Shown in pieces: positions 34,865 to 42,384 of a stretch of 64,000 nt of DNA. The stretch covers positions 124,001 through 188,000 of the forward strand of contig JAFIGU010000107.1 of the NCBI GenBank assembly GCA_017849555.1. Reading direction: 5' to 3'. The notes under the pieces are model-generated. The model saw only the letters and a program-made list of their open reading frames with translations. It searched no databases and was not told the origin of the DNA. The first letter of the stretch is position 1; each line of letters starts with the position of its first letter. Source of the DNA: Sphingomonas sp. (lineage in GTDB: Bacteria; Pseudomonadota; Alphaproteobacteria; Sphingomonadales; Sphingomonadaceae). The position numbers and the translations under genes are program-made.

Positions 34865-36436
34865 ATGATGTCCGATCTTTCGACGCTTCATCCTTGCAGT
34901 CACGTCAACCGCCGGGACCTTCTGGCAGGGGGCGCGGCCGGGACGTTGCTGCTCCTGCCCTCCCCCGCGCGCGCCGCCCCGCCGACGGTCAGGATCCGGT
35001 CGGGCGTGGTGCGCGGCGCGATCGAGGACGGCGTCGCGGTGTTTCGCGGCCTCCCCTATGGCGCGCCGACCGGCGGTGCGCGCCGCTTCCTCCCGCCCGC
35101 CGCACCCGAGCCGTGGTCGGGAATACGCGACGCGACCGCGTTCGGCGACCAATGCCCGCAGCTTGCGCCGCCCGGTGCGCGGCGCAGCGAGGATTGCCTG
35201 GTCCTCAACGTCTGGACGCCGGGCGCGGATCGCGATCGCAAGCGTCCGGTGATGATATGGGTCCACGGCGGCGGCTTCGCGGTGGGTGCGGGCGATTCCC
35301 CGGTCAATGACGGCACCCGCCTGTGCAAACGCCGCGACGTCGTGCTGGTAACGATCAACCACCGCCTCAACGTCTTCGGCTACCTCTACTGCGAAGACTC
35401 CCGCCAGGCCGTCCCGAACGTCGGCCAGCTCGATATCGTCGCGGCGCTGCGCTGGGTGCGGGACAATATCGCCGCCTTCGGCGGCGATCCGGACAATGTG
35501 ATGGTATTCGGTCAATCGGGCGGCGGATCGAAGGTGGCGGCGTTGCTCGCGATGCCGGCGGCGCGGGGGCTGTTTCACCGCGCGGCGCTGCAGAGCGGGT
35601 TCGGCACCTATGCCATCGGGCGCGAGGGCGCGCTGCGCATCACGCGCGCGCTCTGTACCGAGCTCGGCGTCGCGCGCGGCGATATCGAGGCGCTGCGCAC
35701 CGTGCCGACCGATCGGATGCTGGCGGCGCTTCAACGCGTGACCGGATCCGATCCGACCAAGGGACCCGGCATCGTCGCCGACGGGACGGTGGTGCCGCAT
35801 ATTCCCTTCGCCCCCGGCGCCCCGCCGATTTCGCCGGATATTCCCCTTATCATCGGCCACACCGCGACCGAGACGACGGTGCTGTTTCCGCCGCCCGAGG
35901 CATTCGCGCTCGACTGGCCCCAGCTCCCCGTCGCGCTCGCGCCGAAGGTCAATGCGCCCGAAACGCTGATCGCCGGCTTCCGCGCATTGCGCCCGGACGC
36001 GAGCGCCAGCGATCTCTATTTCGCGATCACCACCGAACTCGGCATGGGCCGCAACGCCCGCATCGCCGCGGACAAACATGCCGGCCTCAACCGCGCGCCG
36101 GTGTTCGCCTATCTGCTCGACTGGCGCACGCCGGTGCAGGGCGGGAAGCTGCGCACGCCCCACGGGCTCGAGCTGCCGCTGGTATTCGATACCGTCGCCA
36201 ACGCCGCGGAAACGATCGGCACCGGCGCGACACAGGCGCAGCAACTTGCCGAGATGATGAGCGCGGCCTGGGCCAATTTCGCGCGCAAGGGCGATCCGAA
36301 TGGACCCGGCGTCCCCCGCTGGCCGCGCTATACACTGCCCCGACGCGAGACCATGATCGTCGATCTCCCGTGGCATGTGCGCGGCGATCCGCTGGGGGCC
36401 GAGCAGGCGTTGATCGAGGCGCATCTCAAGCCATGA
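34865..36436 (+). CDS. Type-B carboxylesterase (pNB esterase family), Tat-exported
   Basis: About 523 residues. A twin-arginine leader (VNRRDLLAGGAAGTLLLLPSPARA) precedes an alpha/beta-hydrolase of the carboxylesterase type B family: GVVRGAIEDGVAVFRGLPYGAPT, SEDCLVLNVWTP, VHGGGFAVGAGDS. The nucleophile elbow is FGQSGGGSKVAALL, a variant of the usual GESAGG. The histidine is in PHGLELPLVFD. ATG 34865 (or 34868) follows CAGGGAG at the right distance. The stop overlaps the next gene (ATGA). The two together form an exported esterase pair that may cut carboxylic esters of phenolic acids. Confidence 0.9.
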   Translation: MMSDLSTLHPCSHVNRRDLLAGGAAGTLLLLPSPARAAPPTVRIRSGVVRGAIEDGVAVFRGLPYGAPTGGARRFLPPAAPEPWSGIRDATAFGDQCPQLAPPGARRSEDCLVLNVWTPGADRDRKRPVMIWVHGGGFAVGAGDSPVNDGTRLCKRRDVVLVTINHRLNVFGYLYCEDSRQAVPNVGQLDIVAALRWVRDNIAAFGGDPDNVMVFGQSGGGSKVAALLAMPAARGLFHRAALQSGFGTYAIGREGALRITRALCTELGVARGDIEALRTVPTDRMLAALQRVTGSDPTKGPGIVADGTVVPHIPFAPGAPPISPDIPLIIGHTATETTVLFPPPEAFALDWPQLPVALAPKVNAPETLIAGFRALRPDASASDLYFAITTELGMGRNARIAADKHAGLNRAPVFAYLLDWRTPVQGGKLRTPHGLELPLVFDTVANAAETIGTGATQAQQLAEMMSAAWANFARKGDPNGPGVPRWPRYTLPRRETMIVDLPWHVRGDPLGAEQALIEAHLKP

Positions 36437-38091
36437 TCGCGATACGCTCCGCTCTCCGCCGCGCTGGCTTGCTCGGGCTGTTCGTGGCGCTCGTTACGCC
36501 GCTGCCGACCGCCGCGGCGGCGCAGCCCGATCCGCTTGGGGTGGCGCTCCCCTTGCCCGAGCGACCCGCGATTCCGCCGGCAATGCCGTGCAAGGCGCTG
36601 GTGACATCCGCCACCGCCGACGCCGGCGGCACGGGCTATCGCATCATCGCCGCAACGGAAGAAACCGCCGGTGCCGGCGCGCCGACCGTTTGTGTCGTCA
36701 AAGGCTATGCCGCCCCTCAAACGCAATTCGAGCTGCGCCTGCCGATGACCACCTACGCCGGCCGCTTTCTGCAGGGCGGATGCGGCGGGATGTGCGGGGT
36801 GATCTCGGAGTCGATCACGCCGCTGTGCAGCAACGCGCATATCGCCGGCGGGACGTTCGCGGTCGCCTATAACAACGGCGGTCATTTCGCCGCCGGCATC
36901 GGCGATGGCACCTGGGCGACCGACCCGGAACTGCGGATGCAATTCGCCCATAAGGCAACCCATGCCACCGCGCTTGCCGCCAAGGCGATCATCGCGCGTT
37001 TCTATGCGCGGCCGCCCGAGCATAGCTATTTCGTCGGTTGCTCGGGCGGCGGCCGCGAAGCGCTGATGGAGGCGCAGCGTTATCCCACCGACTTCGACGG
37101 CGTGGTCGCGGGTTCTTCCGTGTCGATGCCGGCGGCGATGCAGCTGTTCCTGTGGGAGGCGCAGAAAGGGCTCGACGCCGCCGGCAACGAGATCTTCACG
37201 CGCGACGCGGTCGCGGCCCTGCACCGCGCCGTTCTTGCCGCCTGCGATCGGCTCGACGGCACTCCCGACGGCCAGATCGACGATCCGCGCCGATGCCGCT
37301 ACGATCCCGCTTTATTGCTCTGCCCCCGAGACCGCCAAGCAACTGCATCGTGCCTGACGCCGGCACAGGTGGACGCCGCACGCGCTTATTACCGCGGGCC
37401 GGTCGATGCCGACGGCACCGCGCTCTTTCCGGGCGGCGCGCCTTATGGCGCCGAACTCGGCTGGATCGGCCCCGGCGCCGCGACCCGGACCGGCAAATTC
37501 GCCGCCGAGGCCTTCATCAAGCAGGTGCTGCTGCCCGGCGAACTGCCGCAGGATTTCGGCTGGCGCGACTGGCGCTTTACCAAGGCCGGTCTCGATCGGC
37601 TGCTCCGCGCGGGCGCATCGTTCGACGCGACCGATCCCGATCTTTCGGCTTTCCGCGATCACGGCGGCAAGCTGCTCCTGTGGCAAGGCATGGCCGACAA
37701 TGCCGCCGGCGCCTATGGGATGCTCGATTATTATCAGGCGGTCCGCGATCGGATGGGCGGGCTGGCCGCGACGCGGCGCTTCGCGCGCATGTTCGCGGTG
37801 CCGGGCGGCTATCATTGTCGCGGCGGCTATGTGCCTTACGACGAGGATTTCCTCGGCGCGGTCGTAAATTGGGTCGAGCGTGGCGCGGCGCCCGAACGCG
37901 TGATCGCCGCCGCACGGCTCGAAGACGGCGCTATCCGTCGCCGCCCGATCTACGCCTATCCCACGCCGACCCGCTACAAGGGCGGCGATGTGAACGATCC
38001 ACGTTCCTTCGCCGCCGGGACGCTGCAGCACGAACCGGCGGACGGCTATGACTGGCCCGGTTCCCGCGCCAGGACCCGCGGCAAATTCTGA
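36433..38091 (+). CDS. Tannase/feruloyl esterase family protein
   Basis: A 552-residue exported enzyme (signal peptide LLGLFVALVTPLPTAAAA). The serine nucleophile is in YFVGCSGGGREALMEAQRYP; the acid is probably in LLLWQGMADNAAGAYGMLDYY and the histidine in GGYHCRGGYVP. Cysteines beside the nucleophile and the histidine are typical of the tannase family and form a disulfide. The N-terminus contains CKALVTSATADAG and the GGCGGMCG turn. Substrates of the family are gallate or ferulate esters, terephthalate half-esters (MHETase) and similar compounds. The open frame extends far upstream, but ATG 36433 overlaps the carboxylesterase stop and begins the signal peptide. Confidence 0.9.
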   Translation: MIAIRSALRRAGLLGLFVALVTPLPTAAAAQPDPLGVALPLPERPAIPPAMPCKALVTSATADAGGTGYRIIAATEETAGAGAPTVCVVKGYAAPQTQFELRLPMTTYAGRFLQGGCGGMCGVISESITPLCSNAHIAGGTFAVAYNNGGHFAAGIGDGTWATDPELRMQFAHKATHATALAAKAIIARFYARPPEHSYFVGCSGGGREALMEAQRYPTDFDGVVAGSSVSMPAAMQLFLWEAQKGLDAAGNEIFTRDAVAALHRAVLAACDRLDGTPDGQIDDPRRCRYDPALLLCPRDRQATASCLTPAQVDAARAYYRGPVDADGTALFPGGAPYGAELGWIGPGAATRTGKFAAEAFIKQVLLPGELPQDFGWRDWRFTKAGLDRLLRAGASFDATDPDLSAFRDHGGKLLLWQGMADNAAGAYGMLDYYQAVRDRMGGLAATRRFARMFAVPGGYHCRGGYVPYDEDFLGAVVNWVERGAAPERVIAAARLEDGAIRRRPIYAYPTPTRYKGGDVNDPRSFAAGTLQHEPADGYDWPGSRARTRGKF

Positions 38092-38496
38092 TCACCTGCG
38101 CGGTGCCGGCCGATATTCGCGCTTCAGGGTGGCCGCCCGGATGCGGGTATAGTGCGGCCCGTCGAAGTCGTAGAGAACAAGGCTGTTGATATAGCGGCGA
38201 TCGCCCTTGCTCATCGCGCCGGCAGTGAAGTCCGGAAGGTCCTCCAGCGCGAGAAACTCCGATTCCAGTTCGGCCGCTAGAACATTGCCGTCGTGAAAGC
38301 ATTGCAGCACCGTCATCGTCCGGTGCGTCGCCGCCTTGACGGGGCGATAGAAGTCGATGATCGCGCGGCGGCCGACCAATTCGGTGCCATTGCCGATGAC
38401 CAGTCTGATCCCCGGCGCATAATAATTGCCCAGCGCGTCGAAGTCGCTGCGATTGAATGCGTCGATATATGCAAGGAAATGCGCCTCCGGCGTCAT
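38092..38496 (-). CDS. SnoaL-like (NTF2 superfamily) protein
   Basis: A 134-residue protein with an NTF2-like fold: MTPEAHFLAYIDAFNRSDFDALGNYYAPGIRLVIGNG, GRRAIIDFYRPVKAATHRTMTVLQC and RYINSLVLYDFDGPHYTRIRAA. It is paralogous in pattern to the protein encoded by the overlapping upstream gene. The ATG overlaps that gene's stop (ATGA), so the frame's longer upstream extension is not the start. Families of this kind include polyketide cyclases, dehydratases and isomerases acting on small hydrophobic rings. It ends within a base of the convergent tannase gene. Confidence 0.82.
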   Translation of the reverse strand: MTPEAHFLAYIDAFNRSDFDALGNYYAPGIRLVIGNGTELVGRRAIIDFYRPVKAATHRTMTVLQCFHDGNVLAAELESEFLALEDLPDFTAGAMSKGDRRYINSLVLYDFDGPHYTRIRAATLKREYRPAPRR

Positions 38497-38900
38497 GCGG
38501 CACGCGCGCTTGCGAAGCGGGCCGAGCGGATACGCGCGAAGCGGCCGTCGACGATATCGTAGAGGATGAAATTGACGCTCTCGCGCACCTCGCCCTTGCG
38601 CATCGCGCCGGTCGGCATATCGGGCCAATCGTGGCGCGCGACCAGCCGGGTGCGCATCTCGACCGCGATCCGCCCCAAGTCGCGCGACCCGACGAAGGTC
38701 AGCAATTCGAGCGTTTCGTCGAGCTTCGCCTTCACGCCGCGATAGAAAGCGAGCACCGCCGCGCGGCCGATCAGCTGCGCCGCCTGCCCTTCGAAGATCA
38801 CGTCGTCGGCATAATAAGCGCCGAAGGCGTCGAAATCATCGCGGTTGAACGCCGCGACATAGGCCTCGAACCAGCCGCGCAGCGAAATTTCGTCACTCAT
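38493..38900 (-). CDS. SnoaL-like (NTF2 superfamily) protein
   Basis: A 135-residue NTF2-like protein: ISLRGWFEAYVAAFNRDDFDAFGAYYADDVIFEGQ, LIGRAAVLAFYRGVKAKLDETLELLTFVG and ESVNFILYDIVDGRFARIRSARF. The aspartates of the DDF...YYADDV segment could form part of an acid-base pair, but no specific family is clear. The start ATG overlaps the stop of the MFS gene (ATGA), and the stop overlaps the next SnoaL gene. The two may form a heterodimer acting on the compound taken up by the MFS protein. Confidence 0.82.
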   Translation of the reverse strand: MSDEISLRGWFEAYVAAFNRDDFDAFGAYYADDVIFEGQAAQLIGRAAVLAFYRGVKAKLDETLELLTFVGSRDLGRIAVEMRTRLVARHDWPDMPTGAMRKGEVRESVNFILYDIVDGRFARIRSARFASARAA

Positions 38901-40282
38901 GCCGCAGGCGCCGCGACATAATAATCGCGGCGCAATGTGCGCGCGGCGAGGAGGAACATGATCCCCGCGACGAAGAATACGCACACCGCAGACATCAAGG
39001 CGGACCGGAGACCTTCCGCCGACGCGGTCGCACATGCCCGATGCAATGCGTCGATCGCGTGCGCCTTCGCCGCAGTCGCCCGGCACAGCGCAAGATAATC
39101 GCCGCCGTGGAAACTGGAGGCCGCGAAGCGGTCGCTCATCCAGCCGACGAAGGTCGGGCCGCCGCCATAGCCCACCAGGGTATAGAACATCCCGAACACC
39201 GCGGCGCCGGTCGCGCGCATGCGCGGTTCGAGCAGATTCTGGATCATGCCGATCGTCGGGCCGTAATAGAGCAGCAGGAAGCAGCCCGAGATGATCAAGA
39301 GGACGGTGCCGAGAGCCGGCGTCGCCGCGTTGAACGCGATCCAGTAAGAGAAAGGCGCGATGAACAGCCCGATCGCCGCGCCCCACGCCGGCCAGCGCCC
39401 GTCGCCGCGCCGCGCCAGCCAGTCGGTCCCGAACGAGCCGATCAGCAGCCCGCTGCCCAGCGCGAGCGCCGAGATCGTACCGTAGAGCGCGCCCGCCGAG
39501 CGCACCGGCAAATCGTAGACGCGGGCGAGAAAGACCGCGAGGAATTGCGAGATCGAGCTCATGCCGAAGCCGGCGAGCGCGCCGCCCGCGATCACGAACA
39601 TCAGCGCGGGCTTGCGCCCGACGACCTTGAGGAAGACGCCGAAATTGGGCGCCGGGGCCTGAACGGGCGGCAAATTGTCGGCCAGCCCGCGGCGAGGTTC
39701 GCGCAGCAGCAGGAGAACGAGCAGCCCCAGCACGACCCCCGGCAACCCCATCACGATGAACGCGGCGCGCCAGCCCCAGACGCCGCTGACCGCGCCACCC
39801 ACCGACGCGCCGAGAAAGGTGCCGATCGGCGAGCCGAGCAGGATCAACCCCATGATCGAGGCGCGCCGCTCGCGCGGAAACAGGTCACCAACCAGCGACG
39901 ACGTCGCCGGCTGCGAGCCGGCTTCGCCCACGCCGACACCGATGCGGCACAGCATCAGCTGCGCGAAACTCCCGACCAGCGAGCAGGCCATCGTGATCAT
40001 CGACCAGAAGACGATCGCGGCGGTGATGATCTTCACCCGCGACACGCGCTCCGCCAGCCGCCCGATCGGCACGCCAAGCAGGGCATAAAGCAACGCGAAG
40101 GCAACGCCCTGCAGGATCCCGAGCTGGAAATCGCTAAGGCTGAGATCGGCCTTGATCTGCTGCGCGGTGACCGCGAACACCGAGCGGTCGGCGAAATTGA
40201 AGGTCGCGACCAGAAAGCTCATCACGATGAAGGTTCGGCCGTAACCCGCCGATAGCAGCCGCTCGTCATCGTCGCTTCGCAT
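38897..40282 (-). CDS. MFS transporter (spinster-like)
   Basis: A 461-residue membrane protein with twelve predicted helices. The pattern FIVMSFLVATFNFADRSVFAVTAQQIKADLSLSDFQLGILQG, GRLAERVSRVKII, GVGVGEAGSQPATSSLVGDLFPRERRASIMG is typical of the spinster-like MFS group often found with aromatic or sterol catabolism. It is first in an operon with two SnoaL-like genes. The MarR-type site at 40374-40392 lies about 90 bp upstream of the start codon, so it is probably under the same control as the 29-kb operon. Confidence 0.9.
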   Translation of the reverse strand: MRSDDDERLLSAGYGRTFIVMSFLVATFNFADRSVFAVTAQQIKADLSLSDFQLGILQGVAFALLYALLGVPIGRLAERVSRVKIITAAIVFWSMITMACSLVGSFAQLMLCRIGVGVGEAGSQPATSSLVGDLFPRERRASIMGLILLGSPIGTFLGASVGGAVSGVWGWRAAFIVMGLPGVVLGLLVLLLLREPRRGLADNLPPVQAPAPNFGVFLKVVGRKPALMFVIAGGALAGFGMSSISQFLAVFLARVYDLPVRSAGALYGTISALALGSGLLIGSFGTDWLARRGDGRWPAWGAAIGLFIAPFSYWIAFNAATPALGTVLLIISGCFLLLYYGPTIGMIQNLLEPRMRATGAAVFGMFYTLVGYGGGPTFVGWMSDRFAASSFHGGDYLALCRATAAKAHAIDALHRACATASAEGLRSALMSAVCVFFVAGIMFLLAARTLRRDYYVAAPAA

Positions 40283-40373
40283 CGCCCTCTCCCGGCGGTG
40301 ATCCTACCGCTCCGTCGCGCCGCCCGCTTCGCATTGCGGCGTCGGCCATCACCGATTTCTGGACGATAGTTGA

Positions 40374-40392
40374 TGATTAATCAATACATCAC
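40374..40392. promoter_or_regulatory. MarR-type operator candidate, distal copy
   Basis: TGATTAATCAATACATCAC, matching 17 of 19 bases of the site at 29012 (TGATTAATCAATAACTCAC). It lies in the 117-bp space upstream of the MFS-SnoaL-SnoaL operon, which would place that operon under the MarR protein encoded at 28438. Confidence 0.6.
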
Positions 40393-40399
40393 GTGCGTA

Positions 40400-41311
40400 T
40401 CAGGCGGGTTCGTTGAGGCGGACGAGATCGGCGAGCGTTGCCGTCACCGGCACGGCGACACCGAGCGACTGGGCTTCGCGCGCGACCGCGCCGTTGATCG
40501 CCTCGATTTCGGTGCGGCGACCGGCCAGCCGGTCCTGCAGCATCGACGCCTTGTGCTGGCGATGATGCGTCAAGGCGAAGTCGATCTTGCCCTCGACGGA
40601 CGAGAGATCGAGCATCAGGCCCTTTGCCGCAGCGGTGGCCGCGACTTCGCGCGCGATCGCAAAGGCGATCCGCCGGCCGGCCGGCGTATCCATCCCGCCG
40701 ACCGTGAGGCCGGTGACCGCCGCCATCGCGTTGAGCGCCGCGTTGAACGCGACCTTCTCCCACACTCCCACCTCGATCGCGCGATCATATTTGGCGTCGA
40801 TCCCAGCGCGCCCGAGCAGCTCGACCGCCGCCAGCGCGCCGGCCTCGCTCTCGGGTCGATAGCTGCCCAGCCGCACCGTGCCATGACCATGCGACGACAC
40901 CCGCGTCGCCGTCTCGAGGTCGGCCGGCAGATCGGTGACCCCCAGCAATACCTGCCCGGCGGGGAATGTCTCTGCGATGATCTCGGCGTTGCCGAGTCCA
41001 TTCTGGAGGGTCAGCGCATAAGTGCCGGGGCGGACCAGATGCGCGGCGGATGCGATCGCGGAACGGCTGTGCATCGCCTTGGTGAAAAGCAGCACGAGAT
41101 CGGCCGGCCCGTCCACGTCCGCGGCGAGCCTCGCGCGGATCGGGATGCGCCGCTCGCCCTTGTCGTCGACGAGCGTGATCCCATCGCGCGCGAGCGCCTC
41201 CAGCCGCGGCCGATCGAGGTCCACCAGCGTGACGGCTGCCCCGGCTTCGGCCAGCCTGCCCGCGAACAGGCAGCCCATCGCGCCCGCCCCGATGATGACC
41301 ACTTCGCGCAT
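40400..41311 (-). CDS. Ketopantoate reductase family protein (PanE/ApbA-like)
   Basis: A 303-residue NAD(P)-dependent reductase. It begins with the Rossmann motif REVVIIGAGAMGCLFAGRLA. Other features are LLFTKAMHSRSA, TLQNGLGNAEII, the catalytic lysine in VWEKVAFNAALNAMAAVTGL and the C-terminal RRTEIEAINGAVAREA. ATG 41311 is preceded by AGGAGAG at four bases. It lies 49 bp after the LysR gene on the same strand and next to a benzoylformate decarboxylase, so reduction of an alpha-keto acid (such as a benzoylformate) to the 2-hydroxy acid is an alternative to a pantothenate role. The sequence alone cannot separate these. Confidence 0.87.
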   Translation of the reverse strand: MREVVIIGAGAMGCLFAGRLAEAGAAVTLVDLDRPRLEALARDGITLVDDKGERRIPIRARLAADVDGPADLVLLFTKAMHSRSAIASAAHLVRPGTYALTLQNGLGNAEIIAETFPAGQVLLGVTDLPADLETATRVSSHGHGTVRLGSYRPESEAGALAAVELLGRAGIDAKYDRAIEVGVWEKVAFNAALNAMAAVTGLTVGGMDTPAGRRIAFAIAREVAATAAAKGLMLDLSSVEGKIDFALTHHRQHKASMLQDRLAGRRTEIEAINGAVAREAQSLGVAVPVTATLADLVRLNEPA

Positions 41312-41360
41312 GGCTCTCTCCTGAAATGTCGTGGTGTCGGCGGCTAGCGAGGGAGCAAGG

Positions 41361-42290
41361 TCACGGCAAGCCGCATGACGGCGCGGCGACCGCACGGCTG
41401 CTCAGCGGAAGCAGATCGAACAGGCGATGAGCAGCGGCGATCAGACTGCCCTTGCGGCGGGTATAGACGAAGAAGCGGCGCTCGACCTCGAGCACGGGAA
41501 TGCCGATCGCCGCGATCAGCCCCCGCTCCATCTCCGCGCCGATCAAGGGTTTGGGCAGCCAGCCGAGCAATCGGCTGGAGGAAACGGTGGCGAGCATCAC
41601 GCCGATTGAATTGGTTTCCACCGCGACATCCGGCAACGCCCCGCCCTGCGCGGTGACCAGATTGTGGAACAACATGCGCGGTGCGCTGCCGATCTCGGGC
41701 ATCGCCCAGCGCTCGCCGAGCACGTCGTCCAGCCCGACATCGGCACGATGCGCGAGCGGGTGCGCGGCGGCGGCGAGCACAGTGTAGCTGTCTTTATAAT
41801 CGAGTTCGGCGATCGGCCGGATTTCGGGATGCGGCGCGATTGCCGGGGCGATCACCACGTCGATCTCACGCCCCGTCAACGCCTGGACAAGCCGGTCCTC
41901 GGGTGCGTCGAGCACATCGACCTGCAATTTCGGCGCTGCATCCAGCAGGCGCGCGGCGATTGCGGGGAGGATCGTCCGCGCGATCGCCGCCACCGCGCCC
42001 ACGCGCAACCGCCCCCGCCCGAGGCCGCGCAACGCATCCAGCGCCGAAGCCGCCTGCTCCATCTCGAACAATAGCAATCTGGCATGGGGGATCAGCGTCT
42101 CACCCGCCGCCGTGGGCACCATGCCCTTGCTGTGACGATCGAACAGTCGCTGGCCGAAGCGCCGCTCCATCTCGCCGATCAGCCGACTGAGCGCGGGTTG
42201 CGTCATGCACGCGACATCGGCCGCGCGCCCCAGGCTGCCGCGGTCGACCACCGCGAGAAAGGCGCGCAACTGGCGTTGATCAAAAGTCAT
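41361..42290 (-). CDS. LysR family transcriptional regulator
   Basis: A 309-residue LTTR. The N-terminal helix-turn-helix is LRAFLAVVDRGSLGRAADVACMTQPALSRLIGEMERRFGQRLFDR, followed by a linker helix and a periplasmic-binding-like effector domain (LRVGAVAAIARTILPAIAARLLD, LDVLDAPEDRLVQAL, ARTFVVxTRRKGSL-like end). It is divergent from the benzoylformate decarboxylase - dioxygenase operon. A perfect 9-bp inverted repeat covers its own start codon (42283-42309), as expected for an autoregulated LTTR that activates the divergent operon with an aromatic acid as coinducer. Confidence 0.9.
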   Translation of the reverse strand: MTFDQRQLRAFLAVVDRGSLGRAADVACMTQPALSRLIGEMERRFGQRLFDRHSKGMVPTAAGETLIPHARLLLFEMEQAASALDALRGLGRGRLRVGAVAAIARTILPAIAARLLDAAPKLQVDVLDAPEDRLVQALTGREIDVVIAPAIAPHPEIRPIAELDYKDSYTVLAAAAHPLAHRADVGLDDVLGERWAMPEIGSAPRMLFHNLVTAQGGALPDVAVETNSIGVMLATVSSSRLLGWLPKPLIGAEMERGLIAAIGIPVLEVERRFFVYTRRKGSLIAAAHRLFDLLPLSSRAVAAPSCGLP

Positions 42291-42309
42291 ATCACGATGT
42301 TATGACTTT
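42283..42309. promoter_or_regulatory. Inverted-repeat operator candidate for the LysR regulator
   Basis: AAAGTCATA-N9-TATGACTTT, a perfect 27-bp palindrome. It overlaps the LysR start codon and lies about 75 bp before the decarboxylase start. The length and T-rich symmetry fit an LTTR box (T-N11-A core). Confidence 0.7.
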
Positions 42310-42384
42310 CGAGCAAATCGGCAATGGCGCAGCGTGGCCGCGGCACCGATAAGGAGAAAAACGCGAGGAGAGAGACGCTTGACC

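Noticed and set aside
31805..36424. A minus-strand open frame of 1539 codons
   Set aside because: It is antisense to the TonB receptor and carboxylesterase genes, Arg/Asp/Gly-rich and without any recognisable domain. It is a GC-driven shadow frame; the plus-strand genes have signal peptides, ribosome sites and family motifs.
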